From positions 55,905 through 119,904 of the forward strand of contig NZ_JAAGUY010000019.1 of assembly GCF_010868145.1 (NCBI RefSeq): 64,000 bases of DNA. Direction: 5' to 3'. This document shows, piece after piece, positions 48,826-57,461 of the stretch. A model generated the notes under the pieces. That model did not search any database and was not told the origin of the DNA. It worked only from the letters and a program-made list of their open reading frames with translations. The translations under genes were made by a program, and so were the position numbers. Position 1 is the first letter of the stretch. The number at the start of each line of letters is the position of its first letter. This DNA is from Nocardia cyriacigeorgica (GTDB lineage Bacteria > Actinomycetota > Actinomycetes > Mycobacteriales > Mycobacteriaceae).

Positions 48826-49059
48826 TCACGCTGGCTCGCGTGCGCCGAGGGCGAGCATGGGCGCGGCATACAGATCGTCGCCGGCCAGGACAGCGACCTC
48901 GGAAGGGATCCTGCTCATGAGGCCCGTGGTGCCGAGCGCGACGATCCCGGTCGCGCCATCGTCGAGGACTTGGTGGGCGTGATGTTCCAGCGCCTCCGGC
49001 GCGAGTTCACCATCAGCGGTGAACGGCGTGATCAGAGGAACGACAAGTCCGGCAGGGTC
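48826..49059 (-). pseudogene. Remnant of a DapA-family (dihydrodipicolinate synthase-like) gene
   Basis: The N-terminal part reads GLVVPLITPFTADGELAPEA, LEHHAHQVLDDGATGIVALG, TTG; the frame then jumps directly to RIPSEVAVLAGDDLYAAPML, ALGA, which belongs about 120 residues further on in intact DapA-like proteins. The catalytic Tyr and Lys regions are thus deleted in frame and the C-terminus is missing. The usual ATG is also out of register with the first part. Not functional. Confidence 0.75.
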
Positions 49060-49061
49060 AT

Positions 49062-49555
49062 GGGAACGCCACGCTGGAGCGCGCGGCGGCCGACCTGACC
49101 ATCGCAGGCGCACACCTCACCGGAACCTTGCGCATCGGTGCCTTTCACACGATACCGATCCGTTACTCGCGGAGCCGATCTACCTCGCCGCATCCACCGA
49201 CGATCCGCTTGCCGCCCATCACGCGTCCCCGTGGATCACGGGCACGTCCGGCACCCTCTGTCACACGATGACAATCCGGGTCTGTGAAGCGGTGGGTTTC
49301 ACGCCGCGAATCCGCTACCACGTCGATGACTTCAGCGCCGTACTTGCCCTCGTGGCCGCCGGCCGCGGCATCGCCTTGGTACCCGAACTAGGTGCCCTCG
49401 ACCCGCCTGAGGGCGTGGTGCTGACCTCGCTACCGACTCGACGGCGCACCAGGTTGGCCTACCGCAGCTGCACCCGGGCCCATCCCGCTATCAGCGCCGC
49501 GCGAAATGCACTGCATGACTGTGCCGCAAAGCATTTCCCACAGTGCTTGCCGTAG
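49062..49555 (+). pseudogene. Remnant of a LysR-family regulator gene
   Basis: The first readable piece (49062-49150) is GNATLERAAADLTIAGAHLT, GTLRIGAFHT, the linker and start of the effector domain. After a frameshift and deletion the rest continues as LLAEPIYLAASTDDPLAAHH, then CEAVGFTPRIRYHVDDFSAV, and VAAGRGIALVPEL to an intact C-terminus. The HTH is absent. It abuts the DapA-like remnant, and the two were probably once divergent partners. Confidence 0.75.
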
Positions 49556-49575
49556 GCGAGTCCTCGCGACCGCCG

Positions 49576-49695
49576 GGCGCGGGTGTCCATGGCCACCCCG
49601 TCGCACCCGGCGTCCTCGGCCTCAGTCGCGAGTTCCGCTGGCGCGCGCGGGTTCTGCCGACTCACCGAAGGGCGGGAGGCGTAGCCCCAGCGCAC
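49576..49695 (-). pseudogene. Remnant of a luciferase-like (LLM) flavin monooxygenase gene
   Basis: From GTG 49695 three frames must be combined to follow the typical LLM start: MRWGYAS, then LPPFGESAEPARA, then APAELATEAEDAGCDGVAMD. Two frameshifts in 120 bases and no continuation beyond show a dead fragment. Confidence 0.6.
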
Positions 49696-49754
49696 ACTCA
49701 TCGGCACCGCGTAGGTAGCGAGCGGCAGGGTCGGCGGTAGTTCGCGCGCTCATT

Positions 49755-51044
49755 TCATGAGCCCAGATCGGTGATTTTGCGTTGCAGGATGGCGCGTTCC
49801 TGGTCGTTGCCGCACAGCCGGACAGCCAGCTCCAGCTGCGCGTGAGCCTCCTCGCGGCGGCCGAGGCGTAGGAGGAGTTCCCCACGCACGCTGGGCAATA
49901 GGTGGGAATTCGAGAATTCGTCGGTGGCCGCCAGGCCGTCGACGATCGGCAATGCGGCTGCGGGCCCGTCGACCATAGAGACGGCAACAGCTCGGTTCAA
50001 TTCCACCACCGGCGACGGTGCGAGCCGGCCGAGCGCCTCGTACAGCAACACGATTCGCTCCCACCGGGTCTCCTCGACCGAGGGGGCGACGGCATGACAT
50101 TCGGCTATCGCGGCCTGCAATCCGTAGGCGCCGAGGCCGCGGCCGAGTTGTTCGGTGCGGGCCAGCGCCGCCCGGCCCCGCGTGATCGCGGAACGGTCCC
50201 AGCGGCGCCGGTCCTGCTGCTCGAGTAGGACCGGATGTCCCTGCGCGTCGGTGCGCGCGGGAAAGCGCGCCGCGGTCAGTTCGAGCAACGCGAGCAGGCT
50301 GTGCACCTCGGGTTCGTCGGGTACCAGCCGGGTCAGCACCCGCGCCAGCCGCAGCGCCTCCGCCGCGAGATCCAGGCGCATCAAGGCGGATCCGGAACTG
50401 GCAGAGGATCCTTCGGTGAAGATCACGTAGATCACGCTCAGCACCGAACCGAGGCGCTCGGAGCGTTCGCCGGCCGCCGGTACCTCGAACGGGACCCTGG
50501 CCGCGGCAAGGGTCTTCTTCGCCCTGGTGATCCTCGCCTGCACGGTGGCGGTCGGCACGAGGAACGCCCGCGCGATCTCGTCGCTGGTCACACCGGCCAC
50601 GACCCGCAGGGTGAGCGCGATCCGCGCCTCTCGTGCCAGGACCGGATGGCAGGAGACGAACATCAGCGCGAGCAGGTCGTCGTCGATCTGATCCGGGTCC
50701 CACAGCACATCCTCGGCTTCGCGCACCGGATCGGCGGACGGGCCACCCGCGACAACACCGCCCTCGCCCAGATCGTGGGCGAGGACGGCGTATTTGTCGT
50801 CACGGACGGCGCGGCGGCGGAACGCATCGATCGCGCGCCGCTTACCGACGGTGAGCAACCAGCCCGCGGGTTGGCGGGGTACGCCCTCCCGCGGCCAGCT
50901 CACCAATGCTTCGGCCATGGCCTCCTGCGCGAGGTCCTCGGCCAACGCGAAATCGCCGGTGTAGCGTGCGAGCGCACCGACGATCCGCGCGGATTCGATG
51001 CGCCAGACCGCGGCGACGGCGTCACGGCCGGTCGGGTCGGTCAT
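49755..51044 (-). CDS. ECF42-type RNA polymerase sigma factor, second copy
   Basis: 429 residues. Region 2: ALARYTGDFALAEDLAQEAM, then GWLLTVGKRRAIDAFRRRAV. Region 4: ALTLRVVAGVTSDEIARAFL, VPTATVQARITRAKKTL. The long C-terminal helical extension includes IFTEGS at the position of the FTEGH hallmark and TPR-like helices (LLLRLGRREEAHAQLELAVR). It lies 15 bases downstream of a DGPF gene, the same pair as at 140-1776. The paralogues differ clearly in sequence, so this is not a recent duplication. Confidence 0.92.
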   Translation of the reverse strand: MTDPTGRDAVAAVWRIESARIVGALARYTGDFALAEDLAQEAMAEALVSWPREGVPRQPAGWLLTVGKRRAIDAFRRRAVRDDKYAVLAHDLGEGGVVAGGPSADPVREAEDVLWDPDQIDDDLLALMFVSCHPVLAREARIALTLRVVAGVTSDEIARAFLVPTATVQARITRAKKTLAAARVPFEVPAAGERSERLGSVLSVIYVIFTEGSSASSGSALMRLDLAAEALRLARVLTRLVPDEPEVHSLLALLELTAARFPARTDAQGHPVLLEQQDRRRWDRSAITRGRAALARTEQLGRGLGAYGLQAAIAECHAVAPSVEETRWERIVLLYEALGRLAPSPVVELNRAVAVSMVDGPAAALPIVDGLAATDEFSNSHLLPSVRGELLLRLGRREEAHAQLELAVRLCGNDQERAILQRKITDLGS

Positions 51045-51059
51045 CGGCTACCGGCCGGC

Positions 51060-51482
51060 TCAGAGCTGACCAGTGGACTCGCGCCACGCCCGCTCTTTCT
51101 TGATCCAGACGTTGTCCTGCGGAAACTCGTCGATGGTTGTGACTCGGCGGATCTCGGCCTTGGCGCCTGGACCCGCCAACGGCGCCCGCTTCGCCCACTC
51201 GACGGCCTCTTCTTGCGAGGTCACATTGAGGATCCAGAAGCCGCCGAACAATTCCTTGGTCTCCCCGTAGGGGCCGTCGGTGACCACCGGTGTTTCCGAG
51301 CCGTAGTCGACGACAACGCTCGTCGCCGGGTCGGGGTCAAGCCCCTCGGCCGCGACCAGCACGCCGGCCCGGATCATCTCGTCGTTGAACTTGCCCATCG
51401 AGTCCATGATCTCGTCGAAGTCGATGTCCTGGAACGCCGCGAAGGTCTCGTCGGTGGCGCGCATGATCAGCATGTACTTCAT
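51060..51482 (-). CDS. YCII/DGPF-domain protein, second copy
   Basis: 140 residues from ATG 51482 with GAGGAGACAG upstream. The signature DGPYGETKELFGGFWILNV contains the DGPY motif at about residue 70; the N-terminus MKYMLIMRATDE is typical. First gene of an operon with the ECF42 sigma factor and preceded by the same promoter pattern as the first pair. Confidence 0.9.
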   Translation of the reverse strand: MKYMLIMRATDETFAAFQDIDFDEIMDSMGKFNDEMIRAGVLVAAEGLDPDPATSVVVDYGSETPVVTDGPYGETKELFGGFWILNVTSQEEAVEWAKRAPLAGPGAKAEIRRVTTIDEFPQDNVWIKKERAWRESTGQL

Positions 51483-51532
51483 GGTCTGTCTCCTCGGGGT
51501 TGTCCGGGTCCCTCTGACCCTTTCACTCCTAG

Positions 51533-51560
51533 GTCGAACGGGAGCTGCGACCGATCGACA
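51533..51560 (-). promoter_or_regulatory. Probable ECF42-type promoter, second copy
   Basis: On the minus strand TGTCGA (51560-51555) is followed after exactly 18 bases by CGAC (51536-51533), 51 bases before the DGPF start. Immediately upstream of the -35 element is an A-tract (complement of the T-run near 51570-51578), which could act as an UP element. Geometry is identical to the site at 53-80. Confidence 0.62.
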
Positions 51561-51612
51561 CGACCGTGAATTTTTTTTCCGACTTTTTGTCCAGCGGCAT
51601 TCGCGCAGGTCA

Positions 51613-51759
51613 TCAGTAGGCGATGAACAGGATTTCCTCGCGCGAGTAGTCGTGGCCCGGATGTTCGGCGGCGAGATGGGCCTGGGTCTTGGCGACCAGG
51701 TCGTCTTCATCGGTGCCGGTGATGTGCTCGCCGCAGGGGCAGTTGAGCCTTGTCTTCAC
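51613..51759 (-). CDS. DUF1059 small protein
   Basis: 48 residues from GTG 51759: MKTRLNCPCGEHITGTDEDD, LVAKTQAHLAAEHPGHDYSR, EEILFIAY. The CPCG pair and the later His residues are the conserved pattern of DUF1059 proteins, possibly a small metal-binding fold. The GTG overlaps the stop of a seven-codon frame (ATG 51779, MKKKGTP), whose AAG-rich codons also serve as the ribosome-binding region. It may be a leader peptide or chance. Confidence 0.82.
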   Translation of the reverse strand: MKTRLNCPCGEHITGTDEDDLVAKTQAHLAAEHPGHDYSREEILFIAY

Positions 51760-51874
51760 GGGGTGCCCTTCTTCTTCATCGACCAGGTCCTGTCGAGTGA
51801 ACCATGCCGCACCCTATTCGTGAACGGGTTTTAGTAATCGGGTTTCACTGTGGGAGGCACGGTACCTGCCGACC

Positions 51875-52582
51875 TCACGCAACGATGGCGAAAACCGTTG
51901 CGGGGGCCCCGGAACCGCCGCGGTAGATGGGACCGCCCGCCAGCACCCACGCACCGGTCACCGGAAGCGTATCCAGGCCGGCCAGGCATTCCAGGCTGAT
52001 CCGGTGCTCACGGTAGAGCCGCTTCGACACGGCATAGGAGTCGTCGGTGCCGAGGTCGGGTCCGAAGGTGTCGATGCCGAGTGCGCCGCGTCGGCCGAGC
52101 CTGCCGGTATCGAGGAGCCAGTCGACGGCATCCACCGCGAATCCGGGCAGATGACCTGCGTCTTCGCCGGTGCCGAGGAAGTCGGGGGTGCCCCATTTCT
52201 GCTCCCAGCCGGTCCAGGCGATCACGGCGGATTCGTCGGGAATGCGCCCGTATCGGTCCTCCCACGCATGTAAGTCTGCGGCTGTGATCGCGTGGTCCCG
52301 GTTCTGTGCGCAATCCTCGCGCACGTCGATCTTGACCGCGGGCAGCAGCAGATCATCGATATCGAGTTCGTCGGCGGCGAGACCGGAGGGGTCGAAGTGG
52401 ATCGGGGCGCCCCAATGCGTCCCGGTGTGTTCGCCCTGTCGCACGTATCGCAAGTAGTAGCCGTCCGCGGCGATGGTGGCGACGGTGTCGGTCCGAAAAG
52501 CGGGGTCGCCGGGGTAGAGGGGCGTGGTCGCGGGATCGTGTACATGCGACAGATTCACCAGCCGGCCGAAGGGCGCCCTCAT
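51875..52582 (-). CDS. Cyclase-family (kynurenine formamidase-like) hydrolase
   Basis: 235 residues from ATG 52582, overlapping the regulator stop (ATGA). The fold signature is VNLSHVHDPATTPLYPGDP and the metal site HTGTHWGAPIHF, corresponding to HxGTHxDxPxHF but with Gly in place of the usual Asp. Further conserved parts: IDVREDC, WEDRYGRIPDES, ALGIDTFGPDLG and the C-terminal PVTGAWVLAGGPIY. It should hydrolyse an amide or lactone-like substrate. Co-translated with the PucR-type regulator. Confidence 0.85.
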   Translation of the reverse strand: MRAPFGRLVNLSHVHDPATTPLYPGDPAFRTDTVATIAADGYYLRYVRQGEHTGTHWGAPIHFDPSGLAADELDIDDLLLPAVKIDVREDCAQNRDHAITAADLHAWEDRYGRIPDESAVIAWTGWEQKWGTPDFLGTGEDAGHLPGFAVDAVDWLLDTGRLGRRGALGIDTFGPDLGTDDSYAVSKRLYREHRISLECLAGLDTLPVTGAWVLAGGPIYRGGSGAPATVFAIVA

Positions 52583-53850
52583 CGCGGCTCCGGCCGCAGC
52601 ACCGAGGCGCCGAACCAATGGCACAGCAGCAGCGCCATCTCCACATCGAGCCGATCGCCTGCGATGGGTTCGCCGCGGCGTTCGATCGCCCGGTCGACGC
52701 GGTACTTCACCGAATTGGCATGCAGGTTGAGCGCCTCGGCGGCCGCCTTGTGGCTCGACCCGGTCTGTAAGAACACCCGCAAGGTCTCCCGCAGCCTGGC
52801 GTCGTTGTCGCTGTCGACGGCGAGCGGTCCGAGTACCGTGTGCACCCAGCTGCGGGCCTGCGCGAGATCACGTCCGAGCAGCGCGGCGGCGGTCAAGCCC
52901 GGATCGCCCGCCGCGGTGACCCTGGCCGCTGCCGGTCCGGCCGCGAGTGCGACGGTCCGCGCTTGCAGTGCCTGCCGGTGCGAGTCCCGGAATCCGTCGA
53001 TGCCGGGCTGTGGCGTGCCGAGCGCGATCCACGGTGCTTCGGCCCGCTCCGCGGCGAACCGGCGGACCTGCTCGGCGCTGTCGTGGGCGGTGGCCGAGGG
53101 CAGCGGTATCCATCCCCACCCGGTGAGGCGGTCTGCCGCAACGAACAATCCGGCGCCGAGCGCATCCAACGACTCGGCGAGTTCACGCACGAAACGTTCC
53201 AGCCGGCTCAACTCGTCACCCCCTGCCGGTAACCACAACACCAACGCCAGATGGGTGCGCCGCAGCGGATACCGGATCGCGTCGGTCACCGCGTCGACGT
53301 CAACGGCGCCGCCGTCGAGCACTTCCCGCACCCGGACCGCGCGCGTGCTGTTGCGGTTCTCCAGCCAGTGATCGCGTTCGGTCTGGTACGTCGCGACCAC
53401 TTGCTGGGAGATCCAGTCGATATAGCCGAAGGTGATGGTGGTGATCTGCTCGAAGACGTCCAATTGCAGCTGTGGGTCGAGTTCGAGGGTCCGGACCTCC
53501 TCGAACACGATGCTGAGCAGTTTCTGCTGGCCGAGACGGTAGGCGCGAACCAGCGCGTTGGGGGCGACAGCATGCTGGGCCAGACGTCGCGCGTATTCCA
53601 GCGCAGCGGTCGGTGGCTCGACGTTCTCGATCGGGATGGCGTGCTGGATCGCGGAGAAAATGGTGTCGACATTGCCCTCGACGCTGTCCCGCAGGAGCTC
53701 ACGTAACTGCTGGTCGCCCTGGAGATCTTCGATCTCGGCCAGCAGGTGCAGCTGAATCGTCCGGCTCACTTCGGCGATCCGATCGGCGAGGCGTTCGACC
53801 GCCAGCGCGGCATTCACGCCGACGGTCGATTCGTCGTCTCCACTGGGCAT
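52579..53850 (-). CDS. PucR-type regulator (GGDEF-like fold plus C-terminal HTH)
   Basis: 423 residues from ATG 53850; the very long upstream frame lies over the divergent acyl-CoA ligase and is a shadow. The N-terminal helical domain carries IQLHLLAEIEDLQGDQQLRE, then ALVRAYRLGQQKLL and the ITTITFGYIDWISQQVVATY helix; the C-terminal HTH (about 355-405) reads LRETLRVFLQTGSSHKAAAE, ALNLHANSVKYRVDRA, as in PucR/CdaR proteins. It is divergent by 162 bases from the acyl-CoA ligase operon and coupled to the cyclase, so it probably controls both. Confidence 0.87.
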   Translation of the reverse strand: MPSGDDESTVGVNAALAVERLADRIAEVSRTIQLHLLAEIEDLQGDQQLRELLRDSVEGNVDTIFSAIQHAIPIENVEPPTAALEYARRLAQHAVAPNALVRAYRLGQQKLLSIVFEEVRTLELDPQLQLDVFEQITTITFGYIDWISQQVVATYQTERDHWLENRNSTRAVRVREVLDGGAVDVDAVTDAIRYPLRRTHLALVLWLPAGGDELSRLERFVRELAESLDALGAGLFVAADRLTGWGWIPLPSATAHDSAEQVRRFAAERAEAPWIALGTPQPGIDGFRDSHRQALQARTVALAAGPAAARVTAAGDPGLTAAALLGRDLAQARSWVHTVLGPLAVDSDNDARLRETLRVFLQTGSSHKAAAEALNLHANSVKYRVDRAIERRGEPIAGDRLDVEMALLLCHWFGASVLRPEPR

Positions 53851-54012
53851 GGCCAACAGTAGAACGCGGTTCGGCCTGCGGAGGGCGCATTCGGCGCGAC
53901 GTTGTCCCCCGGAGACAAACCGGACCGCAACCTTCATCATCCGGCGACGGTGTGATGTGGCTCTCACCTTCCTAGCGTTATGGCACAGACCAAAGGACCG
54001 CCAGGAGTGACG

Positions 54013-55476
54013 ATGAACCTGTCCACGTTGCCCGATCGCCGCGCCGCGCAGCATCCGACCGCGCCGGCCATCGCCGATGACGACGCCGAACTCGACAACA
54101 CCGGATTCCTGGACGCCGTGCGCCGGGCCGCCGGAACCCTGCGTGATCACGGCGTGCGACCCGGCGACGTCGTCGCGGTGATGCTGCCCAACACCGTGGA
54201 CCTGGTCGTCACCCTGTTCGCCGCATGGCGTCTCGGTGCCGCGGTGACCCCACTGAACCCCGCGCTGGTCGCGGGGGAGGTCGGCTACCAGGTCGCGGAC
54301 GCCGACGCCACGGTGCTGATCCTGGCGCAGCCTCTCGACACCGTCGTCGATGTGCCGGTTGTGCTGCCGGTTGAGGCGCTCACCAGCGGTAATGCCACCG
54401 CCGAGCCGATCGAGTCGCCCGCTGACGCGCTCGCCTTGCTGATCTACACCAGCGGGACGACCGGACGGCCCAAGGGGGTGATGCTCGACCACGCCAACGT
54501 GCAGGCGATGTGCGCCATGGTGATCGATGCGTTCGATCTCACCGCGGCCGATCGCAGCCTGCTCGTGCTGCCGCTGTTCCACGTCAACGGCATCGTGGTC
54601 AGCACACTGTCTCCGCTGCTGGTCGGTGCGAGTACCACCGTCGCGGGCCGTTTCAGCGCACACACGTTCTTCGATCGGCTAGAGCGCAGCGGTGCGACCT
54701 ATTTCTCCGCGGTGCCGACGATTTACACGATGCTGGCCGATCTGCCCGCCGAGCTGCGTCCGGCGACGTCCTCGGTCCGGTTTGCGATCTGTGGCGCGGC
54801 ACCGGCCAGCGTGGAGCTGCTGGAAAAATTCGAATCCCGGTACGGCATACCGGTCGTCGAGGGCTACGGCCTGTCCGAGGGCACCTGCGCCAGCACCGTC
54901 AATCCACTGAAGGGGCAGCGCAAGCCGGGCACCGTCGGCCTGCCGCTGCCGGGTCAGCGACTCCGGATCGTCGACCCCGATGGTGCGGACGTCGGGCCGG
55001 GGGAGACCGGTGAAGTGCTGATCTCCGGTCCGAACATCATGCGGGGCTATCTGAACCGCCCGGAGGAGACGGCGCGAACCGTTATCGACGGCTGGCTGCG
55101 CACCGGTGATATCGGCCGTATCGACGAGGACGGCTACTTGGTGCTGGTCGACCGCGCCAAGGACATGATCATCCGCGGTGGGGAGAACATCTACCCGAAG
55201 GAAATCGAAGCCGTCGTCTACCGGATGCCCGAGATCGCCGCTGCCGCCGTCGTCGGGCGCCGTCATCCGGTCTACGGCGAGGAACCGGTGCTGTACGTGG
55301 CGCTCAATTCCGGCGCGAGTATCGACGAGCAGCGCATTCACGCCCATGTAAGCGCATCACTGTCGAAATACAAAGTGCCGGCGGAGATCACGATTCTGGA
55401 CGAGCTGCCCGCCAATGCGGTCGGCAAGCTCGACAAACCGAAGCTGCGGCAACTGGTCCTCGACGCCGACCGCTAG
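54013..55476 (+). CDS. Acyl-CoA synthetase (AMP-binding, long/medium-chain type)
   Basis: 487 residues from ATG 54013 with AGGAG upstream. ANL-superfamily motifs in order: IYTSGTTGRPKGVM (P-loop, about 143-156), PLFHVNGIV, GYGLSEGT (A5), GWLRTGDIGRIDEDG (A7), IIRGGENIYPKEIE (hinge) and NAVGKLDKPKLR with the adenylation Lys near the end. It activates a carboxylic acid to its CoA thioester through acyl-AMP. First gene of an operon with a DUF3556 membrane protein (41 bases apart). Confidence 0.92.
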   Translation: MNLSTLPDRRAAQHPTAPAIADDDAELDNTGFLDAVRRAAGTLRDHGVRPGDVVAVMLPNTVDLVVTLFAAWRLGAAVTPLNPALVAGEVGYQVADADATVLILAQPLDTVVDVPVVLPVEALTSGNATAEPIESPADALALLIYTSGTTGRPKGVMLDHANVQAMCAMVIDAFDLTAADRSLLVLPLFHVNGIVVSTLSPLLVGASTTVAGRFSAHTFFDRLERSGATYFSAVPTIYTMLADLPAELRPATSSVRFAICGAAPASVELLEKFESRYGIPVVEGYGLSEGTCASTVNPLKGQRKPGTVGLPLPGQRLRIVDPDGADVGPGETGEVLISGPNIMRGYLNRPEETARTVIDGWLRTGDIGRIDEDGYLVLVDRAKDMIIRGGENIYPKEIEAVVYRMPEIAAAAVVGRRHPVYGEEPVLYVALNSGASIDEQRIHAHVSASLSKYKVPAEITILDELPANAVGKLDKPKLRQLVLDADR

Positions 55477-55516
55477 ACGACAACCTCAACACGCCCACGG
55501 AGAAGGAGCCGACATC

Positions 55517-57322
55517 ATGGGTTTCACGAAACCGGATCTACCAGCGGTGGACCCCACCGAGTTCTTGCGGAAACCGCTCATGGAGCGAATGCGAATCCTC
55601 GGCCTGGACTGGGCCGAAAATGGTTTCGGTTCACCGAAAATGGTGCATTGCGTCTATATCGCGAAACTGGTCGTGCTCTACGCTATCGGCGGCATCACCG
55701 TTGCGACGGCGACTTCCGGGCTTCCCGCGTTCTGGCATGTCGCCGAGTGGTGGAGTCAGCCGATCGTTTACCAGAAGCTCATCATCTGGACGGTGCTGCT
55801 CGAGGCCATCGGTGTCGCGGGCTCCTGGGGGCCGCTGGCGGGCAAGGTGAAGCCGATGACGGGCGGAATTCTGTTCTGGGCCCGCCGTGGCACCATCCGG
55901 CTGCGGCCGTGGAAGTGGGTGCCCGGCACCGACGGTGACCGGCGCACTCGGCTCGATGTGGTGCTCTACCTCGGCCTGCTGGTGAGCCTGTTCGTGGCAC
56001 TGGTCCGGCCCGGCGTGACCAGTGACTCGTTGTCGGCGGCATTGCCGGACAACACTTCCGGCCTGGTGAATCCAGTTTTGCTGATCGCTCCGATAGTCCT
56101 GTTGGTTCTCAACGGCCTTCGCGACAAGACGATCTTCCTCGCCGCGCGGGGTGAGCAGTACCTGCCCGCCATGGTCTTCTTCGCCGCGTTGCCGTTCGCG
56201 GATATGATCATCGCGCTGAAACTGCTGATCGTGGTGGTGTGGATCGGCGCCGGGTTCTCGAAGTTCGGTAAGCATTTCTCGAATGTCGTGCCACCCATGG
56301 TGAGCAACAGTCCGTCGACTCCGTTCAAGGCGATCAAGCGCGCGCACTATCGGAGTTTCCCCAACGATATGCGTCCGTCGCGGCTGGCAGATTTCATGGG
56401 GCATGTCGGCGGTACGACCGTCGAGATCGTGACTCCGCTGATCCTGCTGTTCTCCACCAATATGTATCTGACCGTGGCCGCCGTCGCGATGATGGTGATC
56501 TTCCACCTGTTCATCCTGTCGACCTTCCCGCTGGCGGTGCCGCTGGAGTGGAACCTGCTGTTCGCCTATGCGGCGGTGTTCCTGTTCGTCGGCTTCCCCA
56601 ATGACAATGGGTACGCGCCCTGGAATATGTCGGCGCCGTGGCTGCTCGCGGCAATCGTGGCGGCGCTGGTCTTCTTCCCCATCCTTGGCAACTTGCGCCC
56701 GGACAAGGTGTCGTTCCTGCCCTCCATGCGGCAGTACGCGGGCAATTGGGCGTCGGCGATCTGGGCGTTCGAGCCGGGCGCCGAAGCGAAACTCGACCGG
56801 GTGACCCGATCGGCGAAGAACCAGATCGACCAGTTCGTCGAGTTCGGGTACGAGCCCGAATGGGCGGAGATCACGCTGCAGAAGACCATCGCCTGGCGCA
56901 GTATGCACAGTCAGGCCCGCGGGTTGTTCTCCCTGCTGCTCGCACGCCTGCCGGATGTGGACACCAGGACCGTGCGTGAGGCCGAGTTCCTGTGCAACTC
57001 GATCCTCGGGTTCAACTTCGGCGACGGTCATCTGCATGCCGAGGACATGATTCGTGCCGTCCAGGACGAGGCAGGTTTCGAACCGGGCGAGTGCGTGATC
57101 GCCTGGGTGGAGTCGGAAGCATTCGGCAGCGGCGTCCAGCAGTACAAGCTGATCGATGCAGCGCTCGGCGTGATCGAGCGTGGTTCCTGGAAGGTCGCCG
57201 ACGCTGTCGCCGAGCAGCCGTGGCTACCCAACGGACCGATCCCGTTGCAGGTCAGCTGGACTCGGGCCGCCGCAGGCGAACCGCAACCCTCACGCCAGGG
57301 CGACTACGGGGTCGTGGCCTAG
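55517..57322 (+). CDS. DUF3556 multi-pass membrane protein
   Basis: 601 residues from ATG 55517 with AGAAGGAG upstream. About ten membrane helices lie between residues 45 and 395 (LVVLYAIGGITVATA, LDVVLYLGLLVSLFVALV, LLIAPIVLLVLNG, MIIALKLLIVVVWIGAGFSK, AAVAMMVIFHLFILSTFPLA, LLFAYAAVFLFVGF). A soluble C-terminal part contains an invariant-looking NFGDGHLHAEDMIRAV. The family is typical of mycolic-acid actinomycetes and of unknown function. Its pairing with an acyl-CoA ligase suggests lipid or sterol processing at the membrane. Confidence 0.85.
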   Translation: MGFTKPDLPAVDPTEFLRKPLMERMRILGLDWAENGFGSPKMVHCVYIAKLVVLYAIGGITVATATSGLPAFWHVAEWWSQPIVYQKLIIWTVLLEAIGVAGSWGPLAGKVKPMTGGILFWARRGTIRLRPWKWVPGTDGDRRTRLDVVLYLGLLVSLFVALVRPGVTSDSLSAALPDNTSGLVNPVLLIAPIVLLVLNGLRDKTIFLAARGEQYLPAMVFFAALPFADMIIALKLLIVVVWIGAGFSKFGKHFSNVVPPMVSNSPSTPFKAIKRAHYRSFPNDMRPSRLADFMGHVGGTTVEIVTPLILLFSTNMYLTVAAVAMMVIFHLFILSTFPLAVPLEWNLLFAYAAVFLFVGFPNDNGYAPWNMSAPWLLAAIVAALVFFPILGNLRPDKVSFLPSMRQYAGNWASAIWAFEPGAEAKLDRVTRSAKNQIDQFVEFGYEPEWAEITLQKTIAWRSMHSQARGLFSLLLARLPDVDTRTVREAEFLCNSILGFNFGDGHLHAEDMIRAVQDEAGFEPGECVIAWVESEAFGSGVQQYKLIDAALGVIERGSWKVADAVAEQPWLPNGPIPLQVSWTRAAAGEPQPSRQGDYGVVA

Positions 57323-57461
57323 GGCGCGAGGCGCCGGCGACTGGGCTGGTAGCCGGGAAGCGTGACAACAGTGTGGTTCGCTGGGTTATGTCCACTCGTG
57401 GGGTTTCGCAGCGGTGTCAGCCGCGCCGGGTGCCTATCGGAAAGATATGAGAGGAACCAGC

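Noticed and set aside
51570..51590. T-run near 51570 as an intrinsic terminator
   Set aside because: No stem precedes it in either direction; on the minus strand it is an A-tract just upstream of the -35 element and fits an UP element better.
53851..54663. Upstream extension of the PucR-type frame
   Set aside because: It runs antisense over the acyl-CoA ligase and shows low-complexity, non-protein-like sequence; ATG 53850 gives the normal length.
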